DNA of 64,000 nucleotides. Source: Schistosoma mansoni. Lineage: Eukaryota > Platyhelminthes > Trematoda > Strigeidida > Schistosomatidae. The notes below the pieces were generated by a model, which did no database searches, was not told where the DNA came from, and worked only from the letters and a program-made list of their open reading frames with translations. The stretch covers positions 33,022,706 to 33,086,705 of the forward strand of contig NC_031495.1 of assembly GCF_000237925.1 (NCBI RefSeq), written 5' to 3'. Below, piece by piece: positions 36,076-46,721 of the stretch. The first letter of the stretch is position 1. Each line of letters opens with the position of its first letter. Made by a program: the position numbers and the translations under genes.

Positions 36076-36384
36076 TCCATAGTCAACCCTTCTCCCATGA
36101 TTTTATCTTTAACTCCGTGAGACACCAATGTTAACGAGTCAAGTTCACCCAATGTTGCTAGGGTTGTACAATCTTAGGTTACAACGTATGACAAACGAAT
36201 CAGCATCCATTACGTCACAGCAAATTATTCAGCGTGAACACTGTTGATGGGACTTTAATACATTTTGACGATGACTGGTGTTAATTCAAATGCTCAGTCC
36301 AGATATCCTGATCACTTTTTACTGATATATAATCGATAAACTTAATATATCTGTATTGAGTATACTGGGGAACCGTGATCTTGC

Positions 36385-36500
36385 AAAACCCTTCATCCAT
36401 TGTCTGAGGAGGATAACAGTCTCACGACTTCTCACTAGGACTCCAGGGAATCTATCTTGAGGCTACTCACTAGTGAGCACATGATTTTTATCAGTACAAT
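36385..36500 (-). repeat. Interspersed repeat B, copy 2
   Basis: The reverse complement shares 'gctcactagtga', 'cct(c/t)a(a/g)g', 'tggagt(c/t)ctagtgagaag' with 11,476-11,560, the arm upstream of the hammerhead SINE. Here no SINE follows. Confidence 0.6.
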
Positions 36501-36899
36501 GATTTGTGGATATTGTATTATATTCACAGTTGAATACTGTGGGGCATCAAAAGCCTTCATCTACTAGACTGGTGTTTTTAATCTAGTTTGTGGGGTAGAA
36601 AAAAGAAGAGGAAAATTGTTCTGTTCCAGATATTAAGATTAAGACAGTGTCGAGAATTTGAAGCGGACACCAAAATGAGGAATAGCGACTATAAAGGATT
36701 TCATAGGACAGAGTTGGATGCAGAATAGTGGGGGGGGCGAACCAGGTTCCTCTGCGAGAGTTAACAGGATTAGGGTCAGTATGCAATGGTCGACTCAACG
36801 GGATAATAAAAACACCGATAGACACATACGTGGTTACCTTTTCTTTGCCCGTTCCTACGTCCTCACTGACCGGAATTCGCATCAACTGAAAGCTTTTCA

Positions 36900-39660
36900 T
36901 CCTCCTTTAAATATTTAAACGCTCATATGTATTAGTAGTGGTTTAAATGCCCAAATATGTAATCCAAACAACAATGGAGAATATTCAGGTGGGTCTTTCT
37001 GTGTCGCGGCTAAGTGAACAGATAGTGGTGACCGTTTTTTTGGAACCATACTCATTCGTAGCAAGGACTAACTTTAAGCACTCAGGAACGATATCTTTGG
37101 ACATAGAGTTCTCACAGTCGACTCAACGATGGATCTATATAGACCATATTGTTATCAGCCATCGTTGGAGAAGACTAGTAATCAATCTAGACCCTGATCA
37201 TGGTCTAGTGTGAGGACATGTTTTCATGTCTTACAAGACCCAGAAAAAACCCAAAAGGAAGGGGACTCATAGTTCAGATTAAAGATGATAAAGTCAAGAA
37301 TATATTTAAGGAACGACTGGAGACATCCAGGCCAAGGTCGCTATGGATTATATCTAAATATATGTGGAAGCAGTATAGGTATCTATCAGCAACTTAAATT
37401 AAAAGGTTAAGAAACACCAGTGGATTTGCCAGATGCTTAGAAACTCACATTGTTAGGTTCTAAACATGATGTGGAGAAAAATCAAATTAAATATAGACTG
37501 ACGAAAAGCTTATAAAATGATCATCAATGGTGATGGGTAGAGAAGGTATGAGATAGAAAAGGCAATATGTAATTTTAGATAACTTTCCAAGCATCAAGAA
37601 ATAAGGCACCAAAAATTCTAATGTGAGACTATTTCGAAAACCGATGGGACCATCGTTTACATTCAATCCAGATTAGATTGATGGGCAGAAAATTTTACGC
37701 AACAGTTAAACTGGTCTCTAACTATTCTTTAATTACCAACTATCTTCAGAAAACCTGAGTGAAAAATTGATACAAGTCCCAACTCTTGGTAAAGTTGTAT
37801 ATGCTATAGGTAATTTGTAGCGAAGAACGGTAGCACGTCCAGATGGATCATACGCGGAGACCTTAAAGAATTGTCTCAGTTTCAGCTATTAAACTGACTG
37901 AGACGCTCTCTAGTTTTCGCGAGATGGATGTAATCCCATCTTAACTGTCTCGATTGCTGGTCTTCCTAGTTTATAATGACGAAAACCGCCCAGAGGATTT
38001 AGATTGGCTAATACGGTGTCAAAAACCAGGCTGCTTTCAGATCTGGATGTAGATGTGTACACCAAATATTCACTGTCAAATTCTAGAACGATAAAATACT
38101 AAACGACTCCCGGCCTTAGTTGCATTACCTGATACCACAGTATTGAGTACCGTTGGTCGACAGGTTTTATGAGTGTCCGTCACTGGAAAGTAAATCAAAG
38201 TACATTAACTTTACTCGAACATAATTGGTCATCAGATCTCACAGTAAACTGTTTTCAGAATTATCAATTTCAAGTGATTTGTCACCGCTGTCCACTTTCT
38301 CTATTTTTATTAAACTTCATCAAAGAAATTCTTATCGTTTAACTTTTCAGGGACTAGTTTCGTACCAGAAAATTCACTTGTTGACTTAAAATACACAGAT
38401 GATAGTTCATTCTGATGATGAAGCTGACAAAATTCTTCTGACTGCATTAGGTAACAATACAAAGATGTTTGGGATGAGATTCTCTCCCTTTAAGCCCAAA
38501 ATGTTGCTTGAGGACTGTATCAACGCCTTAACTAATGATAGGGAGTGAAGTATTTGAATGTTTTGACCCCTTCACTTGACTTGAAAGTTTCATCAGATTT
38601 GGTGAGTTAGTGTCGGAAAAAATCTCGGTACAGATTCACAAAGATCAGCTGGGTTTTACCAACTCGCGTCATCTGTGGGGTAGAAATGTCTGTTTGCAAA
38701 CCAAAGGAGTTTATTTTACAGCAGTCCACTACGTTCTAACTTATAAGTTTGAAATATAAGCATTATGAATAGATATTTCTGGGTTACGAGCATTCGATCA
38801 TAGATATCTTGTGAGAGTAGTTTCTATATTTCTGGACCATGGAGTGGGCAGTCCTTAAGTTAGGGACAGGGTACTACGTAAAGATAGGGCATCGGTTGAT
38901 GAGGTGTAAAACATGACAATAGGGAGAAGAAATGTATATTTTTTCCGAGAAGTGATGAGTATTTATATAACATATATACATATCTATCAATTGTCGATTT
39001 GCATCTTTCGGTGTATTCTGCTATCTGAACTGTCTTCCAGTGTTCTGTCGACACCGTGCTTTCGATGCACTGCAACTCTCCGCTCCGCCTAACAATTGTT
39101 GCAACTTCAATGCCACGTCCCACTAAACACTACTTACAAACACCCTTATCAGTAGCCTCCACTACAGAGGTAGTAATTCTTCATCGGTTGGGAAGTGTTA
39201 TGTATACTAATTACTGCCTATCTCGATGCTCAATGTTGTGTGGTGTAGGAGTATTTCGGAAGATAGGAGCGGCCAAACCAAAACTCGACATCAGTCCATT
39301 TGTGGTGCACACTACACATGAATCCATTGACTTCTGTCTGAACCATGTCGATATATGAATATTAAGTGGGAACGGTGATCATGACAATTGCAACCAATGG
39401 TTGGAGACATTGGATACAATGATGCAGGTGAATCTACTCTTTATCTCTTACCTTAGTTTCCGAATTCTGAGATATTCTCATATATTTCTGTCTCTACTTC
39501 TTTCTACACCCAGTCTTCTATATTAGTACAGATACTGATACAACTTTTACCATGGGATTTATCCAGATAATTTTTTAGCTTTATGTCCTAATCTGGTGTA
39601 GCAACTTGGAGCGACGCACATGTGTCAGGTTTTACGTTTTATATGACTGACTGACTAAGG
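36900..39660 (+). mobile_element. RTE-like (SR2-type) LINE, long decayed copy
   Basis: Blocks of an RTE polyprotein occur in order in the plus strand. The endonuclease end comes first ('QRWIYIDHIVISHRWRRLVI' and 'LDPDHGLV', near 37,110-37,210), then the linker before the RT ('RWAENFTQQLNW'-like and 'RTVARPDGSYAETLKN', about 37,680-37,870). After that come RT palm remains with 'GTSFVPENSLVDLKYTDD' (38,350-38,400), thumb remains, and the carboxy end 'NQWLETLDTMMQVN' near 39,400. Repeat C sits within it. Many frame breaks make it a dead copy. The 5' limit is uncertain and may lie further upstream, at about 36,550. Confidence 0.75.
38930..39135. repeat. Interspersed repeat C, copy 2
   Basis: Similar to 11,885-12,130. 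Lies inside the RTE-like remnant, so it is either part of that element or an insertion into it. Confidence 0.5.
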
Positions 39661-39734
39661 TTATTTACAGTGAACTAAGGTGTATATGAGTTGTTGAGAT
39701 CTGTTGTAAGTGTTCACTCTAACGACATTTGTTG

Positions 39735-40242
39735 TTTATTTTATTTAGACGTAAATATTGGTACAAGGAAGCACCAGATACATATGCGCCACACAAATCT
39801 CACTTGATTTGTGTGAGGGCTGTGATACTGCCTGGGTGCCCAAACCGAAGCAGGTGGTTTTCATAGGGGGCCACAACCGGAGCCTTCGACCTAAATGTCT
39901 GATCCACAAGGCAGTGGAGCATCGTAAGAAGATGCAGTCCCATGGTAGCCGGTGACCAACGATTGATTCATACACCATTTGTTCCCTCAGGATACTGGAA
40001 CCCATGTGCACTATTGATTTGGAATCGAGTTTCCCAACTCCCCTGGATGAACTCACTGTGTCCACCGGCCTGGTTAAAGCGCCGGACATTCGCTTTTCGT
40101 CCTCTCAATTTCGTAAACAACAGTAATGCCACGAGAAGGCATTGAGTAGGACTTCCCTGGCTAGGCTATATACGCGTGGCCATGTGAGAGCATTTCGAGA
40201 GGGAGAGCGGACTCTCCCCACTCTCGGTCGTACCGGGGCAAC
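39735..40242 (-). repeat. Interspersed repeat A, copy 5 (near-complete, inverted twin of copy 3)
   Basis: Same element as 30,025-30,541 on the opposite strand, nearly identical, about 9.2 kb away. The hairpin CACACAAATC / GATTTGTGTG is intact at about 39,790-39,817. It lies about 290 bp beyond the stop codon of the coiled-coil gene, in or just past its 3' untranslated region, in the gene's sense orientation. Confidence 0.8.
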
Positions 40243-40527
40243 TTCTTTCTGTCAACCCTAACTACTCCCAAACAAGTCTTGGAAGGAAGAACTCCAGATT
40301 ATACTCCAGTCCGATTGTACATAGATAAAACTGCTTATTTGTTACAGAAATCGCTGAACTAAACAACTTGAATGCAAATTCTACATGTAACTCATACAAA
40401 AAGATGTACTGAAAGTAAATTCATACTAAATGATGTACGAAAATTAACTGGATGAAAACTGTACTTAAAACCAACAAACAACCTTGTCTATTTTCTTATG
40501 CTAAATCACATTTAAGTATATACATTC

Positions 40528-43500
40528 TCAAATTAGTATATGGAGGACTTGTTGAAGGTTTTGAATACAGATGCTAACTTGACCCGAGATTTTTGCCAGA
40601 GCATTTATTAGTTCTGTGGACGCCGCCGAAATTCGCTGAAAGTACTTGACCTTTTGTTTTAAGTTACCAGTAGATACCACTGCTGTCTCCATAGCATTTT
40701 GGAAATCATACCAAGCTACCTCGGTGTGGATATCACTTTTACAGTTGACTAACTCCACTAGTAGTTTCGAAATATAGTCTTAACTTTTTCATCGTTAAGT
40801 TGAACTTAAAGAGGTTTTTTTCCTGCGGCTTTTATACGTCCAGTAAGACGCAGAATAATACGTGTTCGAACTAAAGCACGATCCAAGTCTAAACATGTGC
40901 TCAAGAATGAGCTACAGTCTTCCGTTGAGCACCTTCAACGATGGCTAATAGCAGCAAGATCTATTTGAGTCTATCAATGATTGGATTGTGGAGGTCGCTA
41001 CGTAAGACGGTATTTCTCATTCTGTTTGAAGTTAATGTTTGCCAGAGATAGATGGTTTTCCGAGCATAGTCGCAACAGGTTGCCATTATCTGTTCGCTGA
41101 GTCGCAACACCGTAAGATAAGTTTAAGTGCTTTTCGACTTGATTTTGGTTACTTACGTAAGCATTAAAATCATTTACCACTACTACTACTACTACACTAG
41201 AATGTTTAGTTTTTTGAAAGAAGTTGGATAGCTTCCCATAAAATTCATCTTTGTTTTCATCCTAACAGCAATCAGTAGAAGAGCAGGCAGAGACAACGGC
41301 ATGTATCCTTATACTTTCGAGTTTATACTGTCCTGTTCAGTCGAACACATAAGAAACCGTTCATTTGAATCCAGTCTAACAATCTATTGTGCTTTTAAAC
41401 TTAGTGATATACATAGAACACATAAGAAACCGTTCATTTGAATCCAGTCTAACAATCTATTGTGCTTTTAAACTTAGTGATATACATAGACCAGAGGCCG
41501 CGGAAAGTACTAATCGGGTTGTCAGATAATCAGAGGGTAAATCACAATGGTTTCCTAGTGACGATGTCAAATGGATAACCGTACTTGGATTTTGTATGCG
41601 TGTTTGGGAAACGCAGTATGCATCGATGCCGCGAGATTCTAGGGTCCTAGTTTAAGAAGCCTGTTGTCATATCTGACACAAGGTTCGAGTAATGAAAGCC
41701 CCAACATATAGTTTAAAGCGTGGTTTCAGAGATAGTATTTTGTAAACTCAAATCATTAGCATTTGTGGCGCAGGGTGAAGATATGTGAGAAGGGTTGGAC
41801 GTGGGGATTGAAGAATTATTAAGAGGTGAGAGAAGAACTTGATCGTCAGTAAGATGATCTCGGGTGATTATAGAGGTATGAGGGCGAATGCCACCACCCA
41901 GCTGCCCACACCGTAGAATATTTCTTGAAGGAGCTCGAAAAAGAAGCTGAATTACTGGTTTTAGCGACCTATGGATGTGACCGCAAACCCCAAGGGACAA
42001 CTGCTTGAGGCCGATCACACACGACTTCGCACTTTACAAGGCTTTGCCGCCGAAGACGGAGACCAGTGGGGAAAGATGAGGTGATATTTTAGGGTCGACC
42101 CTCCACAACCCCTTTCTCCCATAGTGAGAAATTAACCACTGCAGATGCTGGTTGCCTAACACGAATTTAGCAGCCACGTTTGGGTAATTATAACGTATAA
42201 TTATGTGCTGTTTATGCAGTTATGTGGCCGAATAAATTAAAAACTTGGTACAAGTAGCGATCTCACCAATCTGACGGAAATGCAAATGAATGGCTAAAAC
42301 AAATGATGTGGAAAATCGAGGCGAGACTAAAATTTATGGACGACCTATGAACGAATCTTAAATGACATTGAGAAACACTAGGCAATCAGGAAACAGTATA
42401 GAATAAAAATATATTATACAAAACCAAAGAATCAAAGTGGATACACTTTTACATGGTCCAAAAACTTGCCAGGGTTAGAAATAGGTTCGAAGGTTTTAAA
42501 GTCATAATGCATACGTTAGAGAAAGTCATCCATAAGGTTTCATAATAGTCGATCTCTGGGGCCATGATAAGGTCGCAAATACTCTTTCAACATCTACCAC
42601 ACAGCTTCAGTATTGCTTGTGTATATTCTGGCTGTGCAAGCTTGACATTTTCATTACGCATATATCTCTACAATACTCATACCACTGAACAGCCGAAGCT
42701 CCAGTAACATCTGCGAATATTGTAGCCCATGCTACTGGTGCTTTTATTACACAGTTTGCAGCAAATATTAGAATTTGTCTTAATCTTAATTGGAATCGAG
42801 AGACAAAGTTTATATTCTAGCATACTTCTTTACCCAACATATGTTATATCGAAAGACATCATAACGGTAGTCTGCCCAGTGTCTATAAGTCATTTGATTG
42901 CCACAATTACAAATAAAGGAACTTCTTAGTGGCCCTATTTATTGTAGACGTTTATTTGTGCCGTCATCTCTAAAATCTGTTGCGAACTGATCGTACGTGA
43001 TCAGGTACTGGAATTGGCACCATGGCCTTGAAATCCCTCGAACGCTTCTGAACGGCTCGTTCATAAATTATAGTGTTGCTAAAATCGATAACGGACAAAA
43101 ATAAAAGGTGGATGGCACTTTGTGACCTTACGATGTCACACCAACTTTAAAATAGCTAGACCTACCTTTTACTGCAGCTGCCTCAGTGTTCAAGGTCTGA
43201 ATTCTGTTATGCATAGAATTAAGGAAGTTGCACACATCATCGACGGTAGTGTCATCGCTAAGAAGTGATCCACTTTCGTCCAAAACAGACTCTTCCTTAG
43301 GACTGGAGGAATTAATTTTGGGATAACTTGTATTGAGTACTAAAATGGTAAAACTTACGACAGCTTCGAGTCTAACTTTTTGATTTCAGTTTCAATTTTC
43401 AAAATTGGCTCAATAAGTTTTTTCCATTTCTAAAAGAAATTCTATTAGAAGTGGGGCTCTAAGAGCTTATGACATACGCGATTCTCTGCTTCTGCTTTAC

Positions 43501-43920
43501 GAAGCTGATTATTTAACTCTACTAGCTCTGTCATAACAACTTGTTTCTCTTCATTGACAGCGACTAGTCGTGAACACAGTTGTCTAACATAGGCCTTCCG
43601 CACTTCATCAGGGCTAACCGACTAGAAAATATGATGTAAGCACAGTCTTACAATGTCATCCAGTTGCTTTACTAGGTGTTCAACAGTTGACGAATGATCT
43701 GGTGTACTACTTTGTAAGGTTACAGTGATGGCAGTTTGTAATTCATCCTTCAGCAGGATACTCGATTGATTGAGAGTGCCTGACAAAAGTAACCAGATGA
43801 ATAATGTGGTTTACGTATTGTCTGCTTAAATAAATCAACCAGAACATCGAGGCGGGCTACAGCATCACGGCGACTATCATTTTCTTCGTTAACAACAACG
43901 AATTCCTCGTTCGAATCCAT
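40528..43920 (-). CDS. Coiled-coil protein of unknown function, 278 residues
   Basis: A complete gene on the minus strand in six exons: 43,920-43,815, 43,779-43,652, 43,621-43,478, 43,429-43,359, 43,302-43,166 and 40,778-40,528. Every junction keeps phase (1, 0, 0, 2, 1) and the total is 837 nt including the stop. Introns 1-4 are 35, 30, 48 and 56 bp. Intron 5 is 2.4 kb and holds an RTE fragment. The start 'MDSNEEFVVVNEENDSRRD' is acidic. Residues about 80-150 are heptad-like ('VNEEKQVVMTELVELNNQL', 'ILKIETEIKKLDSKL'), so a coiled coil is likely. The rest looks mostly alpha-helical. I do not recognise the family. The last acceptor has a weak pyrimidine tract, but its phase fits. The gene points away from OFD1, with starts 2.8 kb apart. 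Confidence 0.8.
40830..42200 (-). mobile_element. RTE-like (SR2-type) LINE fragment, 5' region and endonuclease
   Basis: The minus-strand frame 41,180-40,998 reads 'DFNAYVSNQNQVEKHLNLSY' and 'SENHLSLANINFKQNEK', the endonuclease of RTE elements (intact 'GDFNAQVG...YGV---RTDNG'). The upstream part (to about 42,200, frame 42,018-41,713) has the composition and position of the element's 5' region. It is confined to intron 5 of the coiled-coil gene, same strand. 3' truncated before the RT, which is unusual for a retroposed copy and suggests a later deletion. Confidence 0.7.
41343..41490. repeat. Exact 73-bp tandem duplication
   Basis: Two consecutive copies with a 73-base period ('gaacacataagaaaccgttc' begins each, at 41,343 and 41,416), apparently identical. 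It lies inside the RTE fragment, so it arose after that insertion. It could also be an assembly artefact. Confidence 0.95.
42205..43160. other. Intron 5 remainder of the coiled-coil gene
   Basis: No recognised element, apart from possible further RTE 5' sequence near 42,200-42,500. Confidence 0.35.
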
Positions 43921-43924
43921 AACG

Positions 43925-44175
43925 ACGCTCAGTTAACTGTGTTTGGCGCCTGTATGCTGTTGAATGCCAACTTAGACATTCAATCTTCTGTAAGAAATTT
44001 CAGTAATACCTATAGAATAACCGTATTTGTTAAAATGTTGTCATAACAATTTATTGTATTTAACAACTAGGTTGTTGAATTGCTATATTTGGCCATTTTG
44101 CGGTTGAAATATGGTGCAATGTACAAATTTTTAGTTTCTCCACGACAAGCTAGTATAAACTAATTGATTTTCTTT
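43925..44175. promoter_or_regulatory. Start region of the coiled-coil gene; possible remains of a shared promoter
   Basis: The stretch upstream of the coiled-coil gene's ATG (43,918-43,920) and the one upstream of OFD1 (46,722) would have been adjacent before the CR1-like LINE inserted. I see no clear TATA box or factor site, so this is positional inference only. Confidence 0.3.
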
Positions 44176-44179
44176 GGTT

Positions 44180-46535
44180 CCTTTTCATTGTTGATATGAC
44201 TTTTCCAGCAGTAATGCGAGACTGATAGACACAGTAGCTGTCATATGACAAGGTAGTTGTTCAACAACACGACTAACCAAGAAAGGCGGAGACTCTAGAC
44301 CCCGGCTATTGAAGATAACCTTCCCCTCCTCCCATATGGCGGCTGCAACTCTGGAAGCATTTCGTGCCGATAGACGACGGTTACCAACTGGCATCCACAT
44401 GAATCCGGATAGGCCACACGACAGCAGGATCAAGCACAAACGCAAGCTGGAGCTGACAATTCCACTTGTGGACTGTCTTGATCATAAAAAAACGTGTAAA
44501 GGACAGGGACTACTAGCACGGTAAACATTGTATGGGGAGGCTACCTGTCCACTCATGCAAGGCTCGTATAGACACAGCGACAGGAAAATCGGAATGGGGG
44601 TGGGGTAGCATTATACATACGATCATGCCTGAAGGCGCACCAACTTCACAACCAAGAGTTTCTCAACCTTGATGAATCAGTATAGTGCTCAGTAAGACTG
44701 TGTACCACCTCGAGGTGTCCAGCTGGGGTTATCTACAGGAAGCTCACTGCTGGCATTAAGTATGATAATCGTTTACCAGAAGGATTAACTAGCTCTACGC
44801 GTCTTGGATTCTCTCATACCTTGATTCTAGGGGACTTCAATCTTCCTAGAATCAACTTCACGGAACATACCTACATTGGAGGTGACAACTCTACTGAAGC
44901 TTGGTTCTTCAACCTCATTGATGATCTGGGCTCATTCGAAAATATGAAGTCGGCAACTTGTTGGAGAAACAGTCAGACGCCGTCGCGCTTAGACTGGGTA
45001 TTCACAAATGAAGAATTCCTAGTCGACAACCTGAGGGAAGCAGCTTCAATCCTGGCATCACCGGTAAGCGTAATGTTTTCACACTCGCTAAGCCGAGGCA
45101 AAATACCGGAAATTTGGAAGCTGGCTCACATCACACCAATCTTCAAAGGAGGTCGACGCAGTGAACCCTCAAGCTACAGACCAGTGACCCTTCTCTCCAT
45201 AACGACCGCATACACGAATACTTATTATCCTTCAAGTTCTTCCCACCCCAACAGCATGGTTTCAGAAAGGGTCATTCTTGTATGACCAGCCTGCTAACTG
45301 CGGTGGATAGATGGACAACCATCCTTGATCGCAAGGGGAAGGTTGACGTCATCTACCTGGACTTCTCAAAAGCTTTTGATAGGGTCAACCACATATGTCT
45401 TATCAATACGCTTAGACGATTGGGTATCAAACCCCCTTTGATTGACTGGCTCACTTCATATCTAGAAAACCTACATTTTAAGTTCAGGGTTAACTTCACT
45501 CTCTCTCGGGCTGTGGAATGTCACAGTGGGGTCCCCCAGGGCTCAATACTAAGACCTCTTCTCTTCTTGATTTATGTAAACGATCTTCCACAACAAGTTT
45601 CATCTGACTTATTACTTTTTGCTGATGATGTGAAACTTTGGAGAGAGATTGGTAACCAGAAGGATATACTGGCACTTCAGGAGGATCTGACTCGACTTCA
45701 AAGTTGGGCAGACGACAGCGGATTTACCTTCAACACTTCAAAGTGCAAAGTAGTCCATCTGCGACATGTTGCAGACTACAGTTACAACTTAGGAAACTCC
45801 TCTCCAGAAGTACCCCTATTTGAAGAAGATTTCGGAGTGCCGGTACCCTACGATTTGAAGTCTTACGCTAACTGTGATAAAAATGCTTCCGAGCAAACCT
45901 TACACTGGTGACATTGAAGTGCGATTTTGGCCAGTTCGATGGTATAACTTTCCACATAGTCTTCAACAGTTTCATCCGTCCCCATTTAGAATACGGAAAC
46001 ATATTATTACCCCCATCCCTCCAAATGAATTACGACACTCTGGAGAGAATCCAACGGTGAGCCACGAAATCAGTCCTGGAACTCAAATTCAAACCTTATG
46101 AAGAGCGCTTCCATCAGAGTACAGGCGTTTTAGAGGTGACCTTCTAATGGCTTATAGCATACTTAACACTTCTAGACAACTCCTTAAACACTTACTTAGG
46201 CTTAGTCTCAATAGAAACGTAAGGGGCAACATCCAAAAAGTGGAGACCCAACATAGCAGAACAGACTGCAGACACAACTTCTACTCCGTAAGAGTTGTTA
46301 CCGACTGAACTAGTTCAAGTGACTTCCCAGGAGTCCTTTAAGAGGCAACTTGACCTATTCTTAAGGACTAAGAATAACACCTTATTATAATTTACCGAAT
46401 TATTTCTTTCCTCTATTATCATTAATATACCTAGGTTCCTGCCTGGAGGTATTGGTGATCCACTGCTATTAGACACGAAAGCCCGTTAAGGGAAAGCTTC
46501 TTCTATCCCGTCCACAAGCATTTGAACCATTATCG
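44180..46535 (+). mobile_element. CR1-like LINE, long but internally deleted copy
   Basis: Plus strand, in order: endonuclease remains (frame gives 'ALYIRSCLKAHQLH'-like text after frame changes, then 'LILGDFNLPRINF' and 'RNSQTPSRLDWVFTN'), a direct jump to the pre-RT 'GKIPEIWKLAHITPIFKGG', and the RT with 'VIYLDFSKAFDRVNH', 'HSGVPQGSILRPLLFLIYVN' and the catalytic 'LLLFADDVKLW'. The jump shows an internal deletion of the region between endonuclease and RT. The carboxy tail continues in other frames to about 46,400 with an AT-rich 3' end. The frames 44,821-45,285 and 45,282-45,911 are the largest parts. It separates OFD1 from the coiled-coil gene. Confidence 0.85.
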
Positions 46536-46700
46536 TTTGTAGTATTTGCTGTATAAGTTTAAAGAAAAATCAGAAAAATCAATGAGTTCGCATACGTGCT
46601 TACTTCAGGCCTTACAACGGTAGGTCATCCTATTTTTCTTTAGAAAAGTGTTTGTTTTTCAGTAGTAAATTTAAGGTTAAACTTGACTTCAGTTTGTTGT

Positions 46701-46708
46701 TGTTACAG
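46701..46708 (+). promoter_or_regulatory. Candidate splice acceptor just upstream of the OFD1 start codon
   Basis: 'tgttacag' ends 13 bases before the ATG at 46,722 and follows a T-rich tract. It could be the acceptor of a 5'-UTR intron or a spliced-leader trans-splice site, which schistosomes are known to use on part of their mRNAs. Position only; not proven. Confidence 0.4.
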
Positions 46709-46721
46709 CGCACTATACAAA

